From CAYSPT01 sp964432985 (GTDB lineage Bacteria > Muiribacteriota > CAYSPT01), in the NCBI GenBank assembly GCA_964432985.1, contig CAYSPT010000025.1, positions 1-64,000 on the forward strand: a stretch of 64,000 nt of DNA, written 5' to 3'. Of this stretch, positions 1 through 7,961 are shown piece by piece; within the stretch, counting starts at the first letter, position 1, and the number at the start of each line of letters is the position of its first letter. The translations under genes were made by a program, and so were the position numbers. A model generated the notes under the pieces. The model was given only the letters and a program-made list of their open reading frames with translations. It ran no database searches and was not told the origin of the DNA.

Positions 1-1476
1 AAGCGACTGGTCCTGGGAAGCAGAGATAACAGCGTCAGACTGTGCGACCTGGAAAACGATCATGAAGTGAAGAGATTGTACTCTCACAAGGATGATGTCA
101 ATTGCGTGGCTTTCAGTCCCGACGGAAACCTGATAGCGTCCGGAAGCGATTCCGGGACCATTTTCATCTGGGACCTGAAAAGCGGAAGAGCCCTGACCAG
201 GTTCGACCGGCATGGAATGTCAGTTTTGTCCCTTGCTTTCAGCCCGGATGGAAAAACGCTTATCTCCGGCAGCGCCGACAGGACGGTGCGGTTCTGGGAC
301 ATAGAAAATCTGGAAGAGCTTGCTTCTTACCAGGCCCACCGGGACAGCGTGCATTCCGTCGCCTTCGGCCCCGGCGGTTTGATAGCCGCTTCAGGCAGTA
401 TGGACTCCGACGTCAAAATATGGTCTGTTAAACCCCGGCGGGATGTTAGAACCATCAACGACTATTCCTACGGCGATAAAATAAGGGATTCCTCTATCGC
501 CTACAGTCCTGATGGTAAACTCCTGGCGCTGGGCTCCTCCATGGAAATGCAGGTCCCCATCCTCCTGGTTGACACCGTGAACTGGAAAAGCACCGCGGCC
601 CTCATGGGGCACATAGGCAGTGTCAACTCCATGGCTTTCACTCCCGACGGAACGAAGCTCGTTTCCGGGGGCAAGAACGCCATGCTCATCATCTGGGACC
701 TGGAAACCGGGAAGCCGCTGGTTTCCATCAATCCCAGGACCGGCCAGCAGACCGACGTTTTTTCCGCTATTATCAGGCGAGGATTCAGTAAGTTTGTAGA
801 TAAAGACGTATCAAGCCGCACCGAAAAGGTAAACGTCGTGGCGGTCAGCCCCGACGGCAAACTGGCGGCCGCCGGGACCCGGCACCGTCTGGTCAAGGTA
901 TACCGGCTCGACACCGAGGAGGAAGTTTTCCAACACTCCTTTCCCTTTGGACGGATATGCGCCGTATCGTTCAGTCCCGACGGTACGTACCTGGCCGCGG
1001 GAGGTGACTACACGGTGGATGTCCACCGGCACCAGGTTCTTCTGTGGAACGTTGACACATGGGAGCAGGCCGCCGTTTTATCAGAGCACCACACCTCGAT
1101 CCAGGCGCTGGCCTTCAGTCCCGACGGTACGCTTCTGGCGGTTGGCTGCGAAGACGGCACCATCAGCCTGTGGGACGTGGCCACCAGAGGAAAGATCTGC
1201 CGGCTCGAAGAGCATAAAGGCTATGTTTACAGTCTCAGCTTCAGCCCCGACGGCAGGCTACTGGCCTCGGGCAGCAACGACACCACCATCATTATCTGGG
1301 ACGTGCAAAACAGGAACAGCGTGGTCACCCTGGATGAGCACTCTCATGAGGTGGGAGCGGTGGTCTTCAGCCCCGACGGAACCAGGCTGGTTTCCGGCGA
1401 CAGCCTGAACATCATCAAGGTATGGGATTTCGGTGAAGCCGTCAAACCGCTGGAGTTTAAAGGCATCACGAAATAG
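1..1476 (+). CDS. WD40-repeat protein, 5' end outside the window
   Basis: The reading frame is open from base 1, so the first ATG/GTG inside the window is not the true start. The visible 491 residues are WD40 blades, each with a FSPDG(K/R)LLASGS strand and a closing (I/F)WD strand. Blade order, the odd linker near residues 240-270 and the C-terminal tail (FGEAVKPLEF) match the C-terminal half of the HEAT-kinase-WD40 protein at 7962-13004 (FGDALKPFDV), so this is probably the propeller part of a second large receptor kinase whose kinase domain lies left of the window. WD40 propellers are protein-interaction platforms; here probably extracytoplasmic, if the paralogue's topology applies. Domain call is certain, the full architecture is inference. 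Confidence 0.9.
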   Translation, partial: KRLVLGSRDNSVRLCDLENDHEVKRLYSHKDDVNCVAFSPDGNLIASGSDSGTIFIWDLKSGRALTRFDRHGMSVLSLAFSPDGKTLISGSADRTVRFWDIENLEELASYQAHRDSVHSVAFGPGGLIAASGSMDSDVKIWSVKPRRDVRTINDYSYGDKIRDSSIAYSPDGKLLALGSSMEMQVPILLVDTVNWKSTAALMGHIGSVNSMAFTPDGTKLVSGGKNAMLIIWDLETGKPLVSINPRTGQQTDVFSAIIRRGFSKFVDKDVSSRTEKVNVVAVSPDGKLAAAGTRHRLVKVYRLDTEEEVFQHSFPFGRICAVSFSPDGTYLAAGGDYTVDVHRHQVLLWNVDTWEQAAVLSEHHTSIQALAFSPDGTLLAVGCEDGTISLWDVATRGKICRLEEHKGYVYSLSFSPDGRLLASGSNDTTIIIWDVQNRNSVVTLDEHSHEVGAVVFSPDGTRLVSGDSLNIIKVWDFGEAVKPLEFKGITK

Positions 1477-1558
1477 ATGTCGCCCAAAGTAGATATGTGC
1501 GAATTTGTATCCGCAGCAGGAAAGCCAGTGAAATGGACGGGCTTATCGGGCTAATAAA

Positions 1559-2752
1559 CTACGGCCGGTGGCGGGATTTCATCGTGCCGAGACGCTCAAG
1601 CTGCCGTTCGTACCCCCCGGCAGACTCTTCAGTTACTTCGGGTTCGGCAACTTCTTCACCGTCATCTACATCATCCGGAACCATCCCTTCATCCCCAACA
1701 TCCTCAATGTGGATGGATTTCGGCGGGCCGTTTCTCTCGAGAAAGTCCTTGATATCCGATGATCCGACAGGTTTCGGAAGTTCATCCCCCTCAGCACTGT
1801 CCTGCCCGGTAAGATGGGTTGGGGGCAGGGGCCGGTCGGGGATGTAGTTCGGAGTGTAGAGGGATTTCTTCCCTCGCAAATTCTTTTTGAGCTTCTGCCA
1901 GAGGGTCTCGCGGGGAAAGGTAGCCGCCCGCCAGCGTACGAACTTGAGCCACAGGTCCGCGCCCCGGTTCCAGCTCTTCTGGAGGTTGGTCCCCAGAGCC
2001 TTGCCCAGCTCGGTTTTGATAAAGTAATTGGAGATGGCGCCGCCGATGATGGCGCCGATGAGACCGCCGACACTGGCCCCCAGGATTGGAATAGGAATGA
2101 TGGTCTGCCCGATGGCCGATCCGAAGAGGCTGCCCATAGTCATCCCGGCGAATCCCATCACATCGATCCGTTTCATGGCCAGACCCAGCACTTCGCCGAA
2201 ACGGCGGTTGGTCTCACCCTTCATATCGTCGCTCATCTCGTACCCGATGGCACCACCCGCGCCTTTCATTATCTCGGCCACGAACGAACTGACGATGGTC
2301 CCGTAGGGTGGATAGAAGCTCTTGCAGGCCCATTTGAGCCCTTCGCCAAGCAGGACGGCGCCCCGGTCGGATATCAGATGGGCAACGATGGAAGGCTCGC
2401 ACACCTCGAACTTGATTTTCTCAAAATCGATGGGCTCGCCCTTCCAGATCGCTTCGCTGATGTTGCGCCAGATGATCCGGGCCAGGCGGAACCTGAGATC
2501 ATAGTTGATCCAGGTATCGACCACATTGATGGGTTTCGGACCGAGGTCTTCCTCCGAGGTTAGCTCTTCCTCGTCGGTAGACGCTGGAACGTCGCTGCCG
2601 GCTGCAGAAGCTGAAATATCGCTCCCCTCGGCAGGCGCCGAAACGTCGTTCCAGGCAAAAGTCGGGCTGACTGTATTGCATATCAGTAGGGCCGCCAGGA
2701 TGACAGCCAGGCACTGCCTGAAACTGTTATTGCGGGACACTATCCACTGCAT
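1559..2752 (-). CDS. Exported hypothetical protein with glycine-rich hydrophobic segment
   Basis: Not recognised as a known family. The ATG at 2752 is preferred over a TTG at 2761 because AGAAGGG lies nine bases upstream of it. The 397-residue product begins with a signal peptide (basic start, hydrophobic core, cleavage likely after TFA near residue 33), then an acidic Ser/Ala/Glu linker. Residues about 195-240 form a Gly/Ala/Ile-rich hydrophobic stretch (GGLIGAIIGGAIS) like glycine-zipper segments that insert in or pack against membranes. The C-terminal 80 residues are Pro/Asp/Glu rich. It points against the WD40 gene on its left and lies alone. Localisation to the envelope is inferred; no catalytic motif is visible. 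Confidence 0.75.
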   Translation of the reverse strand: MQWIVSRNNSFRQCLAVILAALLICNTVSPTFAWNDVSAPAEGSDISASAAGSDVPASTDEEELTSEEDLGPKPINVVDTWINYDLRFRLARIIWRNISEAIWKGEPIDFEKIKFEVCEPSIVAHLISDRGAVLLGEGLKWACKSFYPPYGTIVSSFVAEIMKGAGGAIGYEMSDDMKGETNRRFGEVLGLAMKRIDVMGFAGMTMGSLFGSAIGQTIIPIPILGASVGGLIGAIIGGAISNYFIKTELGKALGTNLQKSWNRGADLWLKFVRWRAATFPRETLWQKLKKNLRGKKSLYTPNYIPDRPLPPTHLTGQDSAEGDELPKPVGSSDIKDFLERNGPPKSIHIEDVGDEGMVPDDVDDGEEVAEPEVTEESAGGYERQLERLGTMKSRHRP

Positions 2753-2989
2753 AAAGTCCAACCCTTCTCAATCATAATTCCAACTGCTTGCTTTTATACT
2801 TATAAGCCTTTATTTCTAAAAATGTTACAACACGCACATAGAAAAGATGTATTTTATAATGTACATTTATATAAAACACCTTCATTTTACTGGTGAAATA
2901 CGACTTTAGCAAGGACAAAATTTTGCCCGCACCGGTAACAAGGGCGCTCGAATACGACTATTGTAATTACAGGAAGGCACGATGGAGTT

Positions 2990-3033
2990 GGTACCGAAGG
3001 TATGGGTACCGATGGTATGAGCACCGGGTATTG
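2990..3033 (+). repeat. Three imperfect 15-bp tandem repeats
   Basis: GGTACCGAAGGTATG (2990-3004), GGTACCGATGGTATG (3005-3019) and a diverged AGCACCGGGTATTG (3020-3033) follow each other directly before the -35 box of the putative cyclase promoter. They could be activator sites or simple slippage; nothing decides between these. Confidence 0.5.
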
Positions 3034-3059
3034 ACAGAATCGATATCGGAGGATACTCT
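3031..3059 (+). promoter_or_regulatory. Putative sigma70-type promoter of the short cyclase gene
   Basis: A perfect TTGACA (3031-3036) is followed after 17 bases by TACTCT (3054-3059), a weak -10; GATACT at 3052-3057 is an alternative with shorter spacing. The remainder of the 2753-3201 intergenic stretch is AT-rich and shows no gene. Confidence 0.4.
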
Positions 3060-3106
3060 TTAATTAGCCTTTGGAATAGGAGGTGATAGGACGACCATGG
3101 TCAACT

Positions 3107-3164
3107 GCCGGACATAGGGGCCGGCGATTCCTTAGCCAAACCGCTGTCGGACATACGGGCCGAC
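3107..3164 (+). promoter_or_regulatory. Twin leader hairpins with matching loops
   Basis: Two hairpins stand 20 bases apart in the leader of the cyclase gene. The first has arms GCCGG (3107-3111) and CCGGC (3121-3125) around the loop ACATAGGGG. The second has arms GTCGG (3146-3150) and CCGAC (3160-3164) around ACATACGGG. One stem pair differs (C-G against T-A) with pairing kept, while the nine-base loop is nearly identical. This is what a duplicated RNA protein- or ligand-binding site would look like. Function unknown. Confidence 0.5.
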
Positions 3165-3201
3165 GTTAAACGAACCACAACGAAAAAGGAGAAAAATAAC
3201 C

Positions 3202-3741
3202 ATGTCTATGTTTCAACATATCACTCAACCAACCGACATGAACGTTCTGGTAGCGTTTTTTGATCTCACGGTATTCTCTCGGTACGCGCGGGACCATTCG
3301 GACCGTGAGATTTTTAATTTTCTGGCTGATTATTACGGGTTCGCCGGCGAAATCATCGAAGAAGGCGGTGGAACGGTGGTCAAATTCATGGGAGACGCCG
3401 GCCTGGCTGTGTTCCCGGAAGACCGCGTGGACAGCGGAGTGCTGTCATTGAGAAAACTTAAGACGGTAGGAGACAAATGGATGCGACACCGGGAAATTCC
3501 CTGCCGTCATGTAATCAAAGCCCACTTCGGGCCCGTAATCTTCGGTCCCATAGGAACCCGAAACGACAAGCGCTTCGATGTGTTCGGCACCACGGTCAAC
3601 ACGGCCGCGTTGCTGAAAACATCGTCCTTCGCCATTACCCCCCAGGCCTTCCGCCGCCTGGAACAGGAAACCCGGAAACTCTTCAAAAAACACACCCCAC
3701 CGGTTACGTATATCCAGAAAGAAGATAAACACCAGGATTAG
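3202..3741 (+). CDS. Short class III adenylate/guanylate cyclase-domain protein
   Basis: The 179-residue product is just one class III cyclase domain: first metal Asp in AFFDLTVF (D21), GGTVVKFMGDAGLAVF with K61 and second metal Asp D65, and FDVFGTTVN for the base-binding Asp and N133. The usual VNxAAR signature reads VNTAALL, so the transition-state Arg is Leu137. Together with the absence of any sensor domain this suggests weak or no cyclase activity, or a nucleotide sensor or partner role. The start is set by AGGAG ten bases upstream of ATG 3202. Family membership is clear, activity is doubtful. The PAS-cyclase at 13027 in the same region keeps the Arg. Confidence 0.85.
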   Translation: MSMFQHITQPTDMNVLVAFFDLTVFSRYARDHSDREIFNFLADYYGFAGEIIEEGGGTVVKFMGDAGLAVFPEDRVDSGVLSLRKLKTVGDKWMRHREIPCRHVIKAHFGPVIFGPIGTRNDKRFDVFGTTVNTAALLKTSSFAITPQAFRRLEQETRKLFKKHTPPVTYIQKEDKHQD

Positions 3742-3767
3742 CCGTAACATACATTCCTGCGTGGAGA

Positions 3768-3821
3768 GAGTTGAAGTGTAGCGAGCCTGCATGAAATGTA
3801 CGGTCTTTCTACACTTCACTC
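3768..3821 (+). terminator. Long inverted repeat after the short cyclase gene
   Basis: GAGTTGAAGTGTAG (3768-3781) pairs with CTACACTTCACTC (3809-3821), leaving one bulged base and a 27-base loop. A run of eight Ts follows only about 15 bases later (3836-3844). It may end the cyclase transcript, but loop size and T-run distance are unlike a standard intrinsic terminator. Confidence 0.35.
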
Positions 3822-3926
3822 AATCCGCCGAACATATTTTTTTTCCTTGTTTTTTGACCAGAAACCACTCTGGTTGTTATTATAATCTCGGTCAATAATA
3901 ATTGAGGAGGGAATATCGGGGAATAA

Positions 3927-6900
3927 ATGATAGATCTCAAACCACGGCCTGTTTTCCAGATAATACCTGTGCTTCTCATAATTCTTTTTGTCTTTTCAAA
4001 CGGTATATCTTTCTCACAAAGCAATCCCTTACACGAAGAGCAAATCCCGACATTGCATGCTTCCCCTGCAAAACCGGATACATACACCCAGCCGGACACT
4101 TACACCCTGAAATCGGTCACAGGTTATGTATCTTACCTCCTTGCCGGGATTACGGAGACTCCTGATCCATTTTTCCCGGATGAAGATGCAATAAAGACCC
4201 TGTCATCGATTATAGAAGCTCTCCGATCGAAGAAGCCGGTGGTTGTCTACAACGGCGAGGTCTATGAAAATATCACAGCAGGCGGAATAGCAAACGAAGA
4301 CGGACCGAAGACATATTATTTCAAGCCCGCGGAAGGCCGAGTGCCGCGTAGCGAATACCTAAAGATTATCTCCTCAGAAAAGATAGACCCGTCAGAGTTT
4401 TACAACGCGGTTAATGACCCGGTGCAGCGTGACATCAGAAAACTGTTTCTCGAACATCTGCTCGCTTACATGAAAACACATCCCCAGCTTAAATCAACAG
4501 ACCTCAAGAATTTGCAGGAAATAATTACTCCCGAATTCACCGGCAGAGTGAAAAGTTACCTCGACAAGAGGCTAAAGGACAAAATCCTGTCCGGATTTAA
4601 CTACGAACCCGCAAATGACTCCCTCACACTTACCTACGGCAGTGAAGAAATCCCCTTCCAGCTCCACCCCCTTATGGATGCGAAGACCGTTGACTTTGTC
4701 ATCAGGACCCATTTGCATGCGAAACAATATGCAAAAAAAGCTCTCAAAGATTACAGGCAGCGCATAAGCAGTGGCGAAGTCCTTATCATAAACACGAAAA
4801 AAAAGGAGCCGTTCCACGATTTTTTCGAAAGGGACGCCCTGCTTGAGGAGTTCCTCATACTGAGCGATGAAGGTCTCACTAAAGGAGATAAAATCGAGAA
4901 GTTCTCGAGTGGCCTGAAGCGGGTGCAGCCGGGCGGTAAGCTCGAGAAACGACAGAAACGCAGGGGGGGCAAATCCCGCAAGTCCGCTTCTACCGGGGCG
5001 GCGCCATCCGCTGGGAGCGTTTCTGAACTGCTGGACAGCAGCGGCGTCATTGTTCCCCCCACGAGAAGAATAGCTTTCTTGAGAGCACCTGACTATATCG
5101 TACGCCAGTACATTGAGGGGGACATATTCAAAGAGGAATCATACGAAATAAAGCAGCTAAGAAATCCCGCCGGTATCTTATCAATTTACCATCAGAATGA
5201 TTACACCATCGAAATCACCACGGCGGGATGGGAAGAGTTTTTTGTAGAGACGCTTGCCGGGATCATGTCCGATGAGTCGATAAGCATCGTTTACTTAAAA
5301 ACCCATGGGGATATCGATGCGCTCCTGGCGGAAATTTACGATATCGGAGCAGTGGATTTCACCAGAGACGACGAAACATACAGACAATCCAGGAAAAACC
5401 TGAGCGCACTGAGGAGAAGGGTTCAAAGCCTGAGAGGCAAGTACGGCAGCGGCTCGATATCGGTCTATCTCAAGATGCGATCGGTGCTGTCTGAAAGAGA
5501 CAGAACACAGTTGAACAAACACATCGCCCGGATTCCCGAACAGTTAAGGCACCTCTTGAAAGAACAGAGAAGGCTGGGCGTTATCGCCGTAACCGGCGAA
5601 TTCTTCCAGAAAATACCGGGGAAAAAGGCTCTTTTCATCCTGAGGGCATGCCACGGGGGCTCACTGGCCGGCAAGATAAAGGCGCGGGACATCCTGGCCT
5701 GCGACCCCAGATGCTTCACTTCAGAATACATGTTCGTCCAGTCGGATTTGCAAAAAATCGCGCCGTATATTTTCAAGAAGATACAGCCGGGTCCGCTGAA
5801 ACTAACAAAAGAGAATATGCGCACGTACGACATCATCACATCCTTCAAAAATCCCCCTGTCCTGCGCCCGGGGGTGGATATAAGAATTGAGCAAGGCATC
5901 ATCGATCGCTACTACCCTCAGAAGGACAGGCTTCTTTCGATAAAGCTCTGGGGCCCCCAGGACCAGGCGGTTTCCCCTTCGCCCCACGTTGAATCCGCCG
6001 ATGGAGACAGAATCATCTTCAACGCTCCGATGGACAACTCCGTACCCGCAGGTGACGTGGTAACAGTCACCTGCCGGGCTCATCCGGAAGAAGCCGCAAA
6101 CCTGAAACCGAAATGGATTTCAGACAGGGAAATAGCACTTCCCTGGAAAGGAAAACTATACACGGACTGGAAAGACTCGGACTTCTACGCAAACGGTAAT
6201 CCCAAGGTGGATTATGACATCATCGTCGTGAAACACGGCGCCGCCAAAAGCAAGTTTTCCCACGTGCAGTTGTCGGGTAATCCCGACGGCGTTACCCGGA
6301 AATATTGCAGGATTAAAGAATGCTGGCGGGATCCTTGCCTTATCAAGTACAACGGCAACAGGCCAAAAACCGATTTCGTCTTCATGCTGCCGTGCATAAA
6401 GAAAGAAAAACCGGAGCCCGGACCGGGTCGGATAATCACCGGCGAGTGCGTGCAACACTTCCTCTACCCCGACAAGAACAACCATTACAACGACCTGCTT
6501 CTCGACGGAAACACCATCATTGACGCCAAGAAAAGCTACGAGAAATACAGAAAGATAAAAATGGCCGATCCCTCGAAGAAAGCATCGCATTTCTCTTTCG
6601 GGAAGCACCAGTGCCTGGCGGCTTTCAAGAGTCACACCGCCTACGTCAGGGAAACCGTGAGGGACGAGCGATTCTATGAACTCTTCCACGACGGCTCGGT
6701 GGTGTATAAGGGGAAAGAGAAAGTAAAAGCTCTTCAGCTGTTCGGTGACCATATCATGTACTGGCTCGGGCGTAAGAAGCTGGTTTATGATGGAACAACG
6801 TTCGATGCCGGTAATGTGCGACAGAGCATTATGTCGACGACGTCCATGTTGAGCCTGAGCAAGAAGGGAGAGCTGAAACTCAACGGGAAAACGGTAGGAA

Positions 6901-7889
6901 TGGCCCGGAGAGGCTCCACGATTACCGGAATGAAGACAATACTGAGTTCCAACAAAAGTTACGAGCGTTACCCTTATGGATGCCTTCATCGCGACAACGG
7001 CAACCGAGCTTACTGTTTTAAGGATGTGTATCTTTTCAGGGACAACGTGGCCTTCTTCGACACCAACGATCACGCCAGGCTTTACCTGGGCAAATCCGGG
7101 CAACAGCTGGATTTCGGCCAGGCTTTCGATATGTTTCTCTTCGGGAACCACGTTGTTGTCGTCAAGATGAACGAATATACCGATAAATCGGGCTCACACG
7201 GGTATCTGAGCATCGAGTATGACGGCCGGGACATGGGACCGGGGGAATATCCCATTATTTTTGGTGATCACCTCGCTTTTGCCACCTCAAGCAATCCCGT
7301 AACCAGAAAAGGCTTGAATTTCGAGCGCTCTGCAGAATACCTGTTCAGAAAAGAAAATGAGCCCTTCTTCCCCGATTACAAAAGGTTCGTTTTTCTGGAC
7401 GGGAAATACTACGATGTGGCGGAAACATTAAAACTGTCGCCCGCATATGACTACTCAATAACATCGTTGCGTTTTTTCGACGGACGGCTCGCTTTTCACC
7501 TCCATATCCGCGATATAACCGGGGGGGGACAGAAGATCCACATGATATATGACTGGAAAGATATGGGAGAAGTGAAAGAAGAGTATTTCCGCGTAAACAA
7601 TCATGAAGTATACATAGAAAAGTCCAGCGGGAAAGATCATGTTGTATACGACGGAAAAGATCTCGGTCCAGGTTCACATCCGGTGATTTTCGGCAACCAC
7701 ATCGCCTACGAGACCGTAAGCTCCGAAAAAGGCAGACAGCTGGTGTTTGACGGTAAGGAATACCCAATCAATTCGTCTATGTACGCAAACTTGAGAGCCT
7801 GTTACAAATATTACCTGGAAAACAAAGTCCCCACGTCTCCCTTCGGTACGGTTGACTTCGCGGAAAAGAAGGAGGAGAAGGAGAGGTAG
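3927..7889 (+). CDS. Large exported protein with possible caspase-like Cys/His dyad and C-terminal propeller-like repeats
   Basis: I do not recognise the whole protein. It has 1,320 residues: a signal peptide (PVLLIILFVFSNGISFS), an N-terminal region of unknown fold, a basic linker near residues 330-355, then a segment with two short signatures of clan CD cysteine peptidases: a hydrophobic strand ending in THGD (H460-G461) and a second ending in RACHGG (C575). The 115-residue spacing is longer than in caspases or gingipains and is filled by predicted helices. The last 500 residues carry repeated strands such as VYDGKDLGPG, EYDGRDMGPG and IYDWKDMGEV, each followed by (I/V)IFG(N/D)H, suggesting a beta-propeller. 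GGAGGG lies 17 bases before the ATG, which is distant. The peptidase idea is inference; secretion is well supported. Confidence 0.8.
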   Translation: MIDLKPRPVFQIIPVLLIILFVFSNGISFSQSNPLHEEQIPTLHASPAKPDTYTQPDTYTLKSVTGYVSYLLAGITETPDPFFPDEDAIKTLSSIIEALRSKKPVVVYNGEVYENITAGGIANEDGPKTYYFKPAEGRVPRSEYLKIISSEKIDPSEFYNAVNDPVQRDIRKLFLEHLLAYMKTHPQLKSTDLKNLQEIITPEFTGRVKSYLDKRLKDKILSGFNYEPANDSLTLTYGSEEIPFQLHPLMDAKTVDFVIRTHLHAKQYAKKALKDYRQRISSGEVLIINTKKKEPFHDFFERDALLEEFLILSDEGLTKGDKIEKFSSGLKRVQPGGKLEKRQKRRGGKSRKSASTGAAPSAGSVSELLDSSGVIVPPTRRIAFLRAPDYIVRQYIEGDIFKEESYEIKQLRNPAGILSIYHQNDYTIEITTAGWEEFFVETLAGIMSDESISIVYLKTHGDIDALLAEIYDIGAVDFTRDDETYRQSRKNLSALRRRVQSLRGKYGSGSISVYLKMRSVLSERDRTQLNKHIARIPEQLRHLLKEQRRLGVIAVTGEFFQKIPGKKALFILRACHGGSLAGKIKARDILACDPRCFTSEYMFVQSDLQKIAPYIFKKIQPGPLKLTKENMRTYDIITSFKNPPVLRPGVDIRIEQGIIDRYYPQKDRLLSIKLWGPQDQAVSPSPHVESADGDRIIFNAPMDNSVPAGDVVTVTCRAHPEEAANLKPKWISDREIALPWKGKLYTDWKDSDFYANGNPKVDYDIIVVKHGAAKSKFSHVQLSGNPDGVTRKYCRIKECWRDPCLIKYNGNRPKTDFVFMLPCIKKEKPEPGPGRIITGECVQHFLYPDKNNHYNDLLLDGNTIIDAKKSYEKYRKIKMADPSKKASHFSFGKHQCLAAFKSHTAYVRETVRDERFYELFHDGSVVYKGKEKVKALQLFGDHIMYWLGRKKLVYDGTTFDAGNVRQSIMSTTSMLSLSKKGELKLNGKTVGMARRGSTITGMKTILSSNKSYERYPYGCLHRDNGNRAYCFKDVYLFRDNVAFFDTNDHARLYLGKSGQQLDFGQAFDMFLFGNHVVVVKMNEYTDKSGSHGYLSIEYDGRDMGPGEYPIIFGDHLAFATSSNPVTRKGLNFERSAEYLFRKENEPFFPDYKRFVFLDGKYYDVAETLKLSPAYDYSITSLRFFDGRLAFHLHIRDITGGGQKIHMIYDWKDMGEVKEEYFRVNNHEVYIEKSSGKDHVVYDGKDLGPGSHPVIFGNHIAYETVSSEKGRQLVFDGKEYPINSSMYANLRACYKYYLENKVPTSPFGTVDFAEKKEEKER

Positions 7890-7961
7890 TACCCTCCTAT
7901 TATCCCTGCATCCAACAAAGCCCGCTTGCAGAAGTCCCGTCAAATCTGCTTTAATGGTTGC

